Shown here piece by piece: positions 39,903 to 50,691 of a stretch of 64,000 nucleotides of DNA (the first letter of the stretch is position 1; each line of letters begins with the position of its first letter). The stretch is taken from the NCBI GenBank assembly GCA_018304545.1, contig JAGVVZ010000003.1, positions 123,402 to 187,401 on the forward strand, written 5' to 3'. The position numbers and the translations under genes were made by a program. The notes beneath the pieces are model-generated. The model had not been told where the DNA came from. It was given only the letters and a program-made list of their open reading frames with translations, and did not search any database. The stretch comes from Candidatus Aenigmatarchaeota archaeon. GTDB lineage: Archaea > Aenigmatarchaeota > Aenigmatarchaeia > CG10238-14.

Positions 39903-41768
39903 ATGGAAATTGTTGATAAGGTAAAAGATAGTTTTCCAAAAGATGTGATCGATAGAGTAGAACTTGAAGGATGTGAAATCGTAGTTTACACTAAAGATAA
40001 AATATTCTTTTTGGACGCCAACGAACAGGTAAAAGAATTAGTTAGTGAGCTGAAGAAAAGAATAGAGGTCAGACTGGATAACTCTATGTGTGATTCTCCT
40101 GAATCAGCCAAAGAAAAAATAACGGCTATAGTTCCACAAGAAGCATTGATTAAAGACATAAGATTTGAGCCAGAAAGAAGTTTGGTTATAGTTACTGCTG
40201 GAAAACCCGGTTTGGTTATAGGTAGAGGTGGAGAAACTTTCAGAAAAATCAAAGAAGATACTCTATGGGTTCCTAAAATAGAAAGATCGCCTGAAATCAC
40301 TTCCAACATTGTCAAGTCTATCAGACAACTGATGACTGAAGAAGTTAAATGGAGAATTAAATTTTTGAAACAAGTAGGGAAGAATATTTTTTCAGAAAAA
40401 ACAACTAACAGAGACTGGGTAAGAGTTTTCTGTCTAGGATCATTCAGAGAAGTTGGTAGATCATGTATATTGGTTGAAACGCCAAAATCAAAAGTTTTGA
40501 TGGATTGTGGTATCAACACAGGCGGAAGCGGATCTAATATGTATCCGTTCATAAACGCCAAAGAATTTGATTTAAGCGAGCTGGATGCAATAATATTAAG
40601 TCACGCGCACATGGATCATTGCGGTTTTATACCATATCTCTATGAATACGGGTATGATGGACCATTATATTGCACTACTCCAACTCTTGATCTAGTGACG
40701 ATGCTAACTATGGATTATATAGATGTTATGCAGAAAAATGCAACTCAACCACTATTCACCGCAAAGGGAGTGAAAGAAGCTGTTAAACACGCTATCACTC
40801 TAGATTGGAACGAGGTCTCGGATGTTGGACCTGATGTCAGATTAACCTTCCAGCCATCTGGCCATTTGTTGGGATCCAGTTTAGTACATTTACATGTAGG
40901 CCAAGGATTGCATAATATCGTATACAGTGCTGATTTAAAATTCACCAGAACAAGGTTATTTGATCCGGCTTTTACTAACTTTCAAAGAATAGAAACGTTA
41001 TTTGTTGAATCTACATACGGTGCTCAAGATGATATAATGCCATCAAGAATGGATGCAGAAGAACAACTAATGAAAGTTATAAACCAAACCGTTGAAAGAA
41101 AGGGCGTTGCGATAATACCAAGTTTTGCGGTCGGGAGAGCACAAGAAATCATGGCAATATTAGATGCTCACAAATTTGAATATCCGGTATTTCTTGACGG
41201 AATGATTTGGGACGCCACTGCCATTCACGCCACTTATCCGGAATATCTTTCTAATTTAATGGAAAGGAAAATATTACAAGGAGAAAATCCATTTACTAAT
41301 CCTATTTTTAAAAGAATAGGATCACAAGCGGACAGAGAGAAATCTTGGGTAGAAAAACCTGCTGTTATCATTTCCACATCTGGTATGATGGAAGGTGGTC
41401 CTATCATGAGCCATCTCCAAAATTTGGGGGAAGATAAGAAAAATAGTTTGATATTTGTCGGTTATCAAGGCGAGGGAACTATGGGTAGAAGAATACAAAG
41501 AGGATGGAAGGAAGTTCCTATAAATGCAAATGGCAAAACCAACGCAATGAAGCTGGAATTAGACGTGACGACAGTTGGTGGTTTATCTGGCCATGCCGAT
41601 GTCAAAGAATTGATTAACTATATTAACAGATTGGCCTCAAAACCAGAAAGAATTATTACAAATCACGGTGAGAACGGGAAACCGTTGCAGTTAGCAAGTA
41701 ATTTACATAGATTATTTAGAATTGAAACTCTTGCTCCTAAAAATTTAGAAACGATAAGATTGAGATAA
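39903..41768 (+). CDS. aCPSF1 KH/beta-CASP ribonuclease
   Basis: N-terminal KH domain, HAHMDHCGF, GLSGHAD, ITNHGE. Confidence 0.96.
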   Translation: MEIVDKVKDSFPKDVIDRVELEGCEIVVYTKDKIFFLDANEQVKELVSELKKRIEVRLDNSMCDSPESAKEKITAIVPQEALIKDIRFEPERSLVIVTAGKPGLVIGRGGETFRKIKEDTLWVPKIERSPEITSNIVKSIRQLMTEEVKWRIKFLKQVGKNIFSEKTTNRDWVRVFCLGSFREVGRSCILVETPKSKVLMDCGINTGGSGSNMYPFINAKEFDLSELDAIILSHAHMDHCGFIPYLYEYGYDGPLYCTTPTLDLVTMLTMDYIDVMQKNATQPLFTAKGVKEAVKHAITLDWNEVSDVGPDVRLTFQPSGHLLGSSLVHLHVGQGLHNIVYSADLKFTRTRLFDPAFTNFQRIETLFVESTYGAQDDIMPSRMDAEEQLMKVINQTVERKGVAIIPSFAVGRAQEIMAILDAHKFEYPVFLDGMIWDATAIHATYPEYLSNLMERKILQGENPFTNPIFKRIGSQADREKSWVEKPAVIISTSGMMEGGPIMSHLQNLGEDKKNSLIFVGYQGEGTMGRRIQRGWKEVPINANGKTNAMKLELDVTTVGGLSGHADVKELINYINRLASKPERIITNHGENGKPLQLASNLHRLFRIETLAPKNLETIRLR

Positions 41769-41843
41769 ATAATTTTATCAATTTTATTATTCTTGTTCCT
41801 GCTGATCGGAATTAATTAATAAACTAGTAAAGAAGACTGACAA

Positions 41844-42359
41844 TTAAATAATATAACTTGCTACAATAAAAAACAAAAAAATCGGGTATGCCAAATCTAA
41901 ATAAAATATTCTTAGCTCATTTACAACTCTGATTAACAAAATAATAGGTATGCCAAATAAAATTAATGGGTTTTTTCTTATGAACCTCTTAGTATATTTC
42001 CATAAAGCATCTGCATCCCCAGAGCTTGGGAAGGAATGGGCTCCTATTGAAAATCCCAGCCATATTAAAATTAAGTTAAATTCCAAAATTCCAAAATAGA
42101 AAGCTATCATAGATATTAAAGTGTTGACAAAAAGCGGACCGACATCAATTAATAACATTTTTATATATGAGTTTGGAACTTCGTGGACTACATACCCAGC
42201 AGGATTTCCGAATCTGAAATAACAAACTTTATGCACTTTAACATTCGAAAAATAACAGAAAATCTGATGAGCAAATTCATGTATAATTACTCCAGGAAAA
42301 GTTAATATATAAATTAAATTCAATATTGACATAATAAACACGCCTGCTCTAAAAAACAA
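41844..42359 (-). CDS. Integral-membrane zinc protease-like protein (HExxH)
   Basis: VIIHEFAHQIFCYF in a TM context. Confidence 0.75.
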   Translation of the reverse strand: MFFRAGVFIMSILNLIYILTFPGVIIHEFAHQIFCYFSNVKVHKVCYFRFGNPAGYVVHEVPNSYIKMLLIDVGPLFVNTLISMIAFYFGILEFNLILIWLGFSIGAHSFPSSGDADALWKYTKRFIRKNPLILFGIPIILLIRVVNELRIFYLDLAYPIFLFFIVASYII

Positions 42360-42753
42360 ATCCCATGCCTAAAGTAAAGCTGTAAACTTTATAACCGGTG
42401 GTTGTATTAACAACATCGACCATCGTCTCCTTATAACCTTTAGAAAAATATGGGATTGTGGTATTTGATCCTTCAGACAGATCTTCTATATTTTTCCAAG
42501 AAACTAAAGCTGTTCCTGTATATTTGGGCGAATAAACACTATTTATAAACTGATTGAATTGCGTGTTGCTTTTCGCAAATTCATACGTCATATTCATTCT
42601 GTCAACAGTATTCAATGCGTCTATGACTGCTGTCTCGAGTAATGCAGATTTCCAATTTGTTTTGACAACATATTGAGGAAAAAAATGCAAGAATGAAAGA
42701 ATAAGAATTAGGGCTGTCAGCAAAACTTCTAGAATGCTTATTATTCCCTTCAT
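42349..42753 (-). CDS. Pilus-locus secreted/membrane protein
   Basis: MKGIISILEVLLTALILILSF N-terminus, locus context. Confidence 0.6.
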   Translation of the reverse strand: MKGIISILEVLLTALILILSFLHFFPQYVVKTNWKSALLETAVIDALNTVDRMNMTYEFAKSNTQFNQFINSVYSPKYTGTALVSWKNIEDLSEGSNTTIPYFSKGYKETMVDVVNTTTGYKVYSFTLGMGFVF

Positions 42754-42756
42754 AAA

Positions 42757-43275
42757 TCACACCTGAACTATAATTTCAGCGGCTTTAATCAAATTGCCGT
42801 CATTGTATGCCGTCAATCTTCTAACCGTCGTGTTTATAGCTGTTTTTTGTATTATAGGAGATTTGCAAGTGTAAAGTGGTGTTCTAACTTCATCTGTTGT
42901 GTTTACATCCAAAATGAATAATGACACCTGTTTGCTTGTGGCTATTTTTTTCTGCAATGATTGATATTCAGAGAGGACAAGACAATTAAAATTAGATAGT
43001 TCATTTATCTTATTCATTGTTATTAAATTTTGTTTTCCGGCAGTGTTGTTTGATAGCCCTATTCTTTTCACTGTAGCGAAAGTCCAAGAAGATGGTTCGC
43101 CTGGATTATTTATCAATAATTCGGAAATCTGAAATGCTTCTGACCTCGTTACCTCTTTTTTAACTTCATCGACAAAAATCGGGATGTTTTTTGTGTATGA
43201 TAGATAAATGTACCCTATTAGAGTGACAAAAATGCCGAAAGAGATCAGATACTCTATGGTGAGCTGGCCTTTCAA
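42757..43275 (-). CDS. Class III signal peptide (prepilin-like) protein
   Basis: MKGQLTIEYLISFGIFVTLIGYIYL. Confidence 0.75.
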   Translation of the reverse strand: MKGQLTIEYLISFGIFVTLIGYIYLSYTKNIPIFVDEVKKEVTRSEAFQISELLINNPGEPSSWTFATVKRIGLSNNTAGKQNLITMNKINELSNFNCLVLSEYQSLQKKIATSKQVSLFILDVNTTDEVRTPLYTCKSPIIQKTAINTTVRRLTAYNDGNLIKAAEIIVQV

Positions 43276-44223
43276 TCAACCACCAAGCAAACCCATTCTA
43301 ACAAAGATAAAGAATATACCTGATGATGCCAAGAATAGAATAACGCTATGCTTAATACCCGAGCGTAGAGATGCTTCTCCTATCTGGCCTGCCACTAACC
43401 CTCCTGTTATAGATTGTATTGCTGTCATGGAATAAAACAGGGCGACATAATAGCATGATATACCTGAGGTGTCTATGCCCATCAGATTACAAACGTTAAA
43501 ATATATATAACATGGAGCGCAAGACGCCCCGCCACCATAAGCGCATGCTTCACAAGGATTTGGCACAGAACCACTTATCGGATTAGCGCCTAAATTAGCA
43601 GAGGAAAATATAGGTACAAGCAATCTGTTTATACCTACAACTATACCAATAAAGACGAATGTTATGGCATACATCGCAACTACATACTGACTTAGTATGC
43701 TCTTTCTTTCTTTTTGGGTTTCTTGGATTGTTGAAAGGGTGTTTGCTAAGGATTCTAATGTTTGATCGACAGATCCGCCTGATTTATAAGTTTCTATAAG
43801 AACCCTAATAATTCTATTCAGCGATTCGCTATTTTTTAATCTATCTCTGGATTGTTCTAATACTTTTACGATATTCACATTCCACGACAGCTGATGTGCC
43901 ATCTTTTTTACTTCTTTACTCAGAGGACCGTAATCGGTTTTGCTAATAGATATGATCGCTTTGTGCAAAGGCAAACCTGCACGTGTTGACTCCACCAAAT
44001 CTCGTAAAAAAACTGGGTATCTAAACTCTATTTCTTTGAGATCTCTATAATTCATATAGTTGAAAATCAGTTGTGGCAGCCCAATAGAAAAAACAGATAA
44101 TATTATTATGTTTCCCAGAACTCCTATATCCCCACTTAATATTCCTATAAAAATTGCTACCAGAGAAACGATTATTGATATTATTAATACCTTCATTTCT
44201 CTTGATAGATCTGTCTTAACCAC
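43276..44223 (-). CDS. TadC/FlaJ-like pilus platform protein (2)
   Basis: T2SF-type architecture; FRYPVFLRDLVESTRAGLPLHKAI. Confidence 0.88.
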   Translation of the reverse strand: MVKTDLSREMKVLIISIIVSLVAIFIGILSGDIGVLGNIIILSVFSIGLPQLIFNYMNYRDLKEIEFRYPVFLRDLVESTRAGLPLHKAIISISKTDYGPLSKEVKKMAHQLSWNVNIVKVLEQSRDRLKNSESLNRIIRVLIETYKSGGSVDQTLESLANTLSTIQETQKERKSILSQYVVAMYAITFVFIGIVVGINRLLVPIFSSANLGANPISGSVPNPCEACAYGGGASCAPCYIYFNVCNLMGIDTSGISCYYVALFYSMTAIQSITGGLVAGQIGEASLRSGIKHSVILFLASSGIFFIFVRMGLLGG

Positions 44224-45099
44224 TCACTCTCCTCCTGGCGATGATGCTTTTATCAAAACTATGAAAGCTAAAGATATCAGTGGCATAAACAAAAATATCA
44301 GGAAAAATTGAATAAACACAATATTCGTTACGGGCATTCCTCCAAGGCCTGACATTATAGAAGTCAATATTGTAAAAAATATTGTACCAAGAACTATTGC
44401 TGTTAAATATACCTCTAAAAATACGGCCAAAGAGTGAGAGAAGTCATTGAGTTTTCTCCTATAATTACTCAAAAATGTTTTAGATTTTTCTGTCAGATAA
44501 ACACTTAGATCTCCGCCTGCTTTCAGAGTTGAGGACATGGACCATAAAAGCTCTTTAAAGTCATTTGAGGCAGATCTGTCTACTGCCTTATCCATACTAT
44601 CGTAAATATTCAATCCGAAAGCCTTCATGTCAGTCACCATTTTTTTAACTTCACCATTTATTTCACCGTATTCTTTGAATTTAGAAAATATCTCTAAAAT
44701 TTTATGCGGTGGCAGTCTGGAACTTGCAATAGTAGATAAATATATAGTGGCGAAGGGCAGCGATCTATCTATTTCTTTCGCTTTATCGCTTATCAGAAAT
44801 TTTGGATAATTGATGAAAAGAATAAAGAAAACAATGCTTATACACAACGAAACCGTCACCGACATTATAAGACTGAAAAGCACACCCATCCCCAATAAGG
44901 AGAATATAAATGATATTACAGGCACCTCAACAACGAACAGGATCAGACATGTCAAAATAGATGTTGATAAATATTCTTCAACCGTTTTTCTTAAACCACT
45001 TTTTTTCAAGTCTAGTTTCAATTCAGAAAAAAAATCCACATGGGGCTGAACATATTTACTTAAAAAATTGATAGCAAATCTTACATAAGAGGACATCAA
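44224..45099 (-). CDS. TadC/FlaJ-like pilus platform protein (1)
   Basis: T2SF-type architecture; FATIYLSTIASSRLPPHKILEIFS. Confidence 0.88.
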   Translation of the reverse strand: MMSSYVRFAINFLSKYVQPHVDFFSELKLDLKKSGLRKTVEEYLSTSILTCLILFVVEVPVISFIFSLLGMGVLFSLIMSVTVSLCISIVFFILFINYPKFLISDKAKEIDRSLPFATIYLSTIASSRLPPHKILEIFSKFKEYGEINGEVKKMVTDMKAFGLNIYDSMDKAVDRSASNDFKELLWSMSSTLKAGGDLSVYLTEKSKTFLSNYRRKLNDFSHSLAVFLEVYLTAIVLGTIFFTILTSIMSGLGGMPVTNIVFIQFFLIFLFMPLISLAFIVLIKASSPGGE

Positions 45100-46877
45100 A
45101 TTTCACCACTTATTGCTTCAAGAACTTGAAGTGGGTAATTGTAATATAAGTTAACAATTCTTCCAACATCTCTATAATCTGTTATATTTCTTTCTTTCAT
45201 CCAATAAAGTACAATCATTCTTCGTTTTAGTTCCTCTTTTATTTGATCATCTTTCAATCCTGTTTTCTTCATTATTTTGTGAAGCAATAAGCTTTTATTT
45301 TTAATAATGAACTTGTCTGTTTCTGAATTCCATTCTATTACTTTGTTTATTTTGGGCCTGCCTTTTTGATAATCAAAACCTATAATCTCGTAAATGCTTT
45401 GGATTTTCCTTACAAATTTACCTCTGTATTTCAAGTTCGACATAAATACTAAGACATCCAGACTTTCTATCAAGCTTGGGGGTAGTTGGATAGGCGGTGT
45501 TATTAACCTATCGACTAATTTATCAAAATTCTCTGCGTGTATGGTTGCCAGAGATGCGTGTCCTGTCGCCATTTGTTGGAATAAAACATAAGCTTCCCTT
45601 CCTCTCACTTCACCCACTATAATATAATCTGGTCTCTGTCTCAAGCTCTCTCTCAATAAATCAAATAAATCCACATCTCCTCTTTGTTTGTTTTGATCTG
45701 ATATAGCCACTCTTGCGACATGAGGTATCCAGTGTGGATGCGGTAACTGTATCTCTCCTGTATCTTCAATGCTGACTATTTTCATTTCAGGTCTGATGAA
45801 TAAGGATAGCATATTAAGGAAGCTAGTCTTACCTGTCGCTGTTCCACCCGATGCTAAAAGGCTAAAGCTATAATCAACGATCATCCATAAAAATGCTAGA
45901 GTTTTTATATCCAGCGTTCCGTAATTTAAGAAATGTGTTGGTGTAAATGGGAATTTAGTGAATTTTCTGATCGTAAAGTTAGATCCTCTTTTTGCAATAT
46001 CTGTTCCTAAAGTTCCCTGGATTCTAGAACCATCTGGCAATGTTCCATTTAATAAAGGATCTATAACTGATACAGCCTGCCCTGTCAACTGAGCTAAACG
46101 GATCAGATACGTATCTAATTCATCTTTATCTTCAATCATTAAATTAGTAACTATGGATCCTATCTTGGGATTTCTGTGAAATACAAAGACTGGAATGCCT
46201 GCACCATCACAGCTTATATCCTCTATCTCTGAATCATGCATTAACGGCTCTATCATCCCAAGACCAAGAAAATCCCTATCTATATAGTAAAATAAGACTT
46301 GTTTGTCAACTTCCGAAATTTTTATTCCGAAATAATTCATTAACACCTCTATCTGGTTATGTAAATAATCTTTCACTTCGGTTTCTTTCATTTTTGTAAA
46401 ATCTACGTCTAATTTTTCTTCCAGCAAACTCTTTATTCTCACAAGTATGCTCTGCAGTTCTTGTGTTATTTGGGGTTGGACTACACTATACTCATATCTA
46501 TTTTTCTCTTGGTTCCAGCTAATCTTAGCATAAGCAAGAACGGGTTCGTTTTTTGTTGGTTTTTCGGGTATCAATGGATAGATAAAGCTTGCCTTGCCTT
46601 CTTGTTCTTCTTCTTTAATACCACGGAATGTTATTTTCTTCGAGGAAAATTCAGGTATTTCAACACCATCAAAAATATATTCTGTTTTTTGATCTTGCTC
46701 AACAGTTTGGAGTGACGTTTCCATAACAGGTTGCTGGGTTAAATTAGATTCTATTTGAAGTTTTGACGGAGATCCAGAAATTATTACAGGAATTGGATTA
46801 TAGGTATTATAACTCTCTTTTTTATTCAAATTTCTATAACCGCTGACTAATTTTCTAAAAACAACTCTTGTATCCAT
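45096..46877 (-). CDS. Type IV pilus/secretion ATPase (FlaI/TadA-like)
   Basis: GGTATGKTSFLN, IEDTGEIQLPH, GEVRGREA, ATGHASLATIHA. Confidence 0.95.
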   Translation of the reverse strand: MDTRVVFRKLVSGYRNLNKKESYNTYNPIPVIISGSPSKLQIESNLTQQPVMETSLQTVEQDQKTEYIFDGVEIPEFSSKKITFRGIKEEEQEGKASFIYPLIPEKPTKNEPVLAYAKISWNQEKNRYEYSVVQPQITQELQSILVRIKSLLEEKLDVDFTKMKETEVKDYLHNQIEVLMNYFGIKISEVDKQVLFYYIDRDFLGLGMIEPLMHDSEIEDISCDGAGIPVFVFHRNPKIGSIVTNLMIEDKDELDTYLIRLAQLTGQAVSVIDPLLNGTLPDGSRIQGTLGTDIAKRGSNFTIRKFTKFPFTPTHFLNYGTLDIKTLAFLWMIVDYSFSLLASGGTATGKTSFLNMLSLFIRPEMKIVSIEDTGEIQLPHPHWIPHVARVAISDQNKQRGDVDLFDLLRESLRQRPDYIIVGEVRGREAYVLFQQMATGHASLATIHAENFDKLVDRLITPPIQLPPSLIESLDVLVFMSNLKYRGKFVRKIQSIYEIIGFDYQKGRPKINKVIEWNSETDKFIIKNKSLLLHKIMKKTGLKDDQIKEELKRRMIVLYWMKERNITDYRDVGRIVNLYYNYPLQVLEAISGEI

Positions 46878-47312
46878 TTATTTCACGCTGATTGTTCTTC
46901 TAATATTATTAATTGTTATTTCTACTATTTTATTTTCACCTTTTGTTTGCCCTGTCTGATTATAGGTTTCATTTAAGTTAAAAATTAAGGATGTTTTTGA
47001 AATCGATTTTTCTGATAACATTGTGTTGTTCAAATTTTGTTTATTAAGACTAATTATATAGAAAAATCCGCCTAATCTTGCCGGAGTGGTTTCTTTCATG
47101 GTTATGTTATCACACCCCCCGCATCCCACACCTCTAATAATGTTAGTGGTAACCAGGCTGTTAACTGAATCCAACAAAGAATCTCCTATTTTTTGATTCA
47201 AATTAACATTTTGATTGTAAAAAATAAAGCTTATGGTTATGAACAAACTGAATGATATAACAAAAAACAAAATAAACTCCACTATAATGGTTTGTCCTTT
47301 CATTACCCTCAA
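46878..47312 (-). CDS. Prepilin-like membrane protein
   Basis: N-terminal MKGQTIIVEFILFFVISFSLF, locus context. Confidence 0.7.
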   Translation of the reverse strand: MRVMKGQTIIVEFILFFVISFSLFITISFIFYNQNVNLNQKIGDSLLDSVNSLVTTNIIRGVGCGGCDNITMKETTPARLGGFFYIISLNKQNLNNTMLSEKSISKTSLIFNLNETYNQTGQTKGENKIVEITINNIRRTISVK

Positions 47313-47914
47313 ACAATAATATTAATTTCGGTTATAGTTAAACCTTGAGCCTGTTTGGAACCTATTCTTTGGATTCTCATGAATCCCGTTGTTGTCTCCT
47401 TAACCATATTATCTGTCGTGTTCAATACTATCCAGTATCCCTGATTTGAAACCGGATCTACGAGTCTTCTATACCACAATCTGTAATAAACATCCAAATT
47501 ATCTGAACTATCAACAGCTCTGGCAAAAACAACAGAGGGCGTATCAACGCTTAGCACAGCAGTTAAATTGACATTGGGATTATTTAATGGTACCCAATCG
47601 CCTTCAGCCACGTTGGAGATTTTACTCTCAAAAACAAAAATTATAGAATTATTTGAAGGACTAGTAACCGTTTCTGGATAAATCGTGAATCTGCCCGGCA
47701 CTTTCAAGGATATCGTTTCTTCACCACCACTTTCGGCTATCTCTCTGATTGACCTGTCAAGAGATATAAAAAAATTGAAAACGTCATCTACGCTTTTAGA
47801 ATCCTTTCTTTTTTGTATCATAGTATTCGCCCACGGCAATACAGTCGCAATTGCGCCGAGAGATATAACTATAATAAGGATTACTGAAACTGGTTGAACT
47901 TGTCCTTTTCTCAT
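47309..47914 (-). CDS. Prepilin-like membrane protein
   Basis: MRKGQVQPVSVILIIVISLGAIATV. Confidence 0.7.
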   Translation of the reverse strand: MRKGQVQPVSVILIIVISLGAIATVLPWANTMIQKRKDSKSVDDVFNFFISLDRSIREIAESGGEETISLKVPGRFTIYPETVTSPSNNSIIFVFESKISNVAEGDWVPLNNPNVNLTAVLSVDTPSVVFARAVDSSDNLDVYYRLWYRRLVDPVSNQGYWIVLNTTDNMVKETTTGFMRIQRIGSKQAQGLTITEINIIV

Positions 47915-47924
47915 TCTATTACAC

Positions 47925-48329
47925 TTAGCAAAACACGGTTAAAATCTCAGGGTTCGGAGTTGCTACAACAATTCTGTATTGGCTACTTGACGAGACTGTA
48001 TTTTTATTCACTAGAGCCACGACACCTCTGACGGGTATTGTATATGTTACGTCACCGCTAGCTCCATTTTCTTCGAAGTCAGTAGTATTTAGTTTATTAT
48101 CAACTAATATCTTCAAATCTCCTGTGCCGCCTGTATTAACAATATCTGTTTGACCAACATTTGATACAATTAATGAAATTTTTCCATTGGTACAATCAGC
48201 GACTACACTAACAACTTTGGAGGTTTTTCCGCTAAGAAAATTAGTAATATAGAAATATGCGGTTGTAGCTAAAGCAATTGTTATCAATAAAAGTAAAATT
48301 GTTGCAACTACTGCGGAAATTCCTTTCAT
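47925..48329 (-). CDS. Archaellin/pilin-like protein
   Basis: MKGISAVVATILLLLITIALATTAYFYI. Confidence 0.85.
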   Translation of the reverse strand: MKGISAVVATILLLLITIALATTAYFYITNFLSGKTSKVVSVVADCTNGKISLIVSNVGQTDIVNTGGTGDLKILVDNKLNTTDFEENGASGDVTYTIPVRGVVALVNKNTVSSSSQYRIVVATPNPEILTVFC

Positions 48330-48340
48330 TTTCTACCTCA

Positions 48341-48853
48341 TTACAATTGCCCTGGTCTTCTCATTGCTGGCCTCATCATCGGGTTTGCGCCAGCTGGCTG
48401 CAAAACAGGTCTTGGTAATCTTGGTTGCAATGTTGGTTTTTTCAGTCTCTTGCTAATTTCATCCAACAATTCAACAACAGAGTCATTCCTATCAGTCATA
48501 ACTCTATTAGTTTTAACTAATTCATCAAGTTTGTCCACTATAGGCTTCATTGACTCTCGATTCATAGAAACAATTTCCTCTTCACCAGAACTTTTAATAA
48601 ACATAACAAGCTCTTTAAGTTGAGATGTCATCTCGTCTATTTTTGCAGGCAATTTAGATAATTCTAATTTTAGTGAATCGTTTGATCTAACTAATTCATC
48701 TACTATTGTTTGATTCATCCTTATAATGTCAACAATATCTTTTAGTATAGACTTAGGATCGTTAGCTGAAAATGTTTCAATCTTATCCATTCTTTTTTCC
48801 AATTGTCTCAATGGAGAAACTGGGACAATTTCATATTCTTCGTCTTCGTTCAT
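48341..48853 (-). CDS. Coiled-coil accessory protein of pilus locus
   Basis: Coiled-coil pattern; first gene of locus. Confidence 0.55.
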   Translation of the reverse strand: MNEDEEYEIVPVSPLRQLEKRMDKIETFSANDPKSILKDIVDIIRMNQTIVDELVRSNDSLKLELSKLPAKIDEMTSQLKELVMFIKSSGEEEIVSMNRESMKPIVDKLDELVKTNRVMTDRNDSVVELLDEISKRLKKPTLQPRLPRPVLQPAGANPMMRPAMRRPGQL

Positions 48854-48953
48854 CTTTCCACCAAATTATAATTAGATTCCTTACTTTAAATTATTTGATA
48901 TAGTATAATAAAAAACTTATATACAAAAGAAAAAAGAGGGAAAGGATAAAAAA

Positions 48954-50612
48954 TTAGTAATCTTCGCCTCCGCCCATGTTTGGCATTCCGCCCGGTGGCA
49001 TTCCGCCACTTTTATCTAGTTTAGAAGCAGATATTACGTCATCTATTCTCAAAATCATTTCTGCTGCTTCTGTCGCGGATTTTAGAGCTTGTGTTTTGAT
49101 TTTCAAAGGTTCAACAACACCTGCTTTCAACATATCCATTGTTCCACCGTCGAAGACATTAACACCCATTTCCTGTTTCTTGTTTTCGTGGTCGGCCCTC
49201 AAGGAAACAAGTGTGTCTATAGGGTCTAATCCGCCGTTTTCTGCCAAACTTCTTGGAATGACTTCCATCGCATCAGCAAATGCATTTACTGCTAATTGTT
49301 CTCGTCCTTTTAATCCTTCAGAATATTTTCTTAATTCTCTCGAAACTTCTGACTCAGGTGCACCTCCACCTGGAACTATTCTACCGATTTCTATTGCAGA
49401 AGATACTGAACCTATGGCGTCTTCTATTGCTCTATCTACCTCATCGACAACATGCTCTGTCCCACCTCTGACTAAAATGCTTACTGCTTTGGGGTTTTTA
49501 CAATCTCTGACAAACACCATTTGCTCATCTCCTACTTTCTGCTCTTCAACTAATTTTGCGTAACCCAAATCATCTTTTGATAAATCGTCAAGGTTTGTGA
49601 TAACCTTTCCGCCTGTCGCCTTCGCCAAAGCTTCCATGTCAGATTTCTTTACTCTTCTTGCTGCCAGTATTCCTTTCTTAGCTAAATAATGTTGAGCTGT
49701 GTCATCAATTCCTTTTTGGCAGAATAGTACATTAGCGCCTGATGAAGATACTTTCTCTGCCATATTTTTCAATGATTTCTCTTCTTGTTCAATGAATTCT
49801 TGCAACTTCATTGGATCTGTTATTCTTATCTGTGCGTCAGTTTCTGTTTCTTTAACTTCCAAAGCTGCATCAACCAAGGCAATTTTAGCATCTTTCACTT
49901 CTTTGGGCATACCTGGATGAACTACTTCCTTATCAATTAATATTCCTTTTATTAATTCCGTATTCTCAGAGGAACCGCCCTGTTTCTTCTCTCTCTTAAC
50001 ATTATCCGTGTCTATTACTACTTTGCCGTTTTTCTTTTCAGCTACTTGCATGACTGCATCAACAACCAAATTAGCCAGATGTTCCATATTGCCATATCCT
50101 GACTTTCCACTCATGCTTGTAAGGGCAATTTTCTTCAAAGTTTCTTTATCTTCTATTGTCACTGGTTTTGATATTTTTTCTAAAACCTCTATCGCCCTTT
50201 TCATCGCTAAATTATATCCACGAATAATAACTGTAGGGTGTATATCTTGCTCAAGAAGATCTCCTGCTCTCTTCAATAATTCGCCCGCAATAACAACTGC
50301 AGTGGTTGTACCGTCGCCTACCTCTTCATTTTGAGTTTTGGCGACTTCTACCATCATCTTTGCTGCGGGATGCTCTATTTGCATCTCCTCTAATATCGTG
50401 ACTCCATCGTTTGTTATAACAATATCACCTATTGAATCTACAAGCATCTTATCCATACCTTTAGGTCCAAGAGTTGTTCTAACAGCGTCGCTAACTGCCT
50501 TAGCAGCAGCAATATTATTTTCCTGTGCTGTTTTTCCTCTCGTTCTTAATGTACCTTCCGGTAATATCAAAATAGGTTGTCCACCTAATTGACCTATTGT
50601 TGCATTAACCAT
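48954..50612 (-). CDS. ths: Thermosome (group II chaperonin) subunit
   Basis: [30 protein letters not shown]-terminal [26 protein letters not shown]. Confidence 0.97.
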   Translation of the reverse strand: MVNATIGQLGGQPILILPEGTLRTRGKTAQENNIAAAKAVSDAVRTTLGPKGMDKMLVDSIGDIVITNDGVTILEEMQIEHPAAKMMVEVAKTQNEEVGDGTTTAVVIAGELLKRAGDLLEQDIHPTVIIRGYNLAMKRAIEVLEKISKPVTIEDKETLKKIALTSMSGKSGYGNMEHLANLVVDAVMQVAEKKNGKVVIDTDNVKREKKQGGSSENTELIKGILIDKEVVHPGMPKEVKDAKIALVDAALEVKETETDAQIRITDPMKLQEFIEQEEKSLKNMAEKVSSSGANVLFCQKGIDDTAQHYLAKKGILAARRVKKSDMEALAKATGGKVITNLDDLSKDDLGYAKLVEEQKVGDEQMVFVRDCKNPKAVSILVRGGTEHVVDEVDRAIEDAIGSVSSAIEIGRIVPGGGAPESEVSRELRKYSEGLKGREQLAVNAFADAMEVIPRSLAENGGLDPIDTLVSLRADHENKKQEMGVNVFDGGTMDMLKAGVVEPLKIKTQALKSATEAAEMILRIDDVISASKLDKSGGMPPGGMPNMGGGEDY

Positions 50613-50691
50613 CTAAACACCTCCAATGTTCATTTTTTTATTTTTTGTAATCATACAGAAGATTTCAATATGTGTATGTGGGTATACAAAT

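Noticed and set aside
39986-40561. 191-aa minus-strand ORF inside aCPSF1
   Set aside because: Antisense shadow ORF.
48976-49563. 195-aa plus-strand ORF opposite the thermosome gene
   Set aside because: Shadow ORF of a strongly conserved gene; composition reflects antisense codons.
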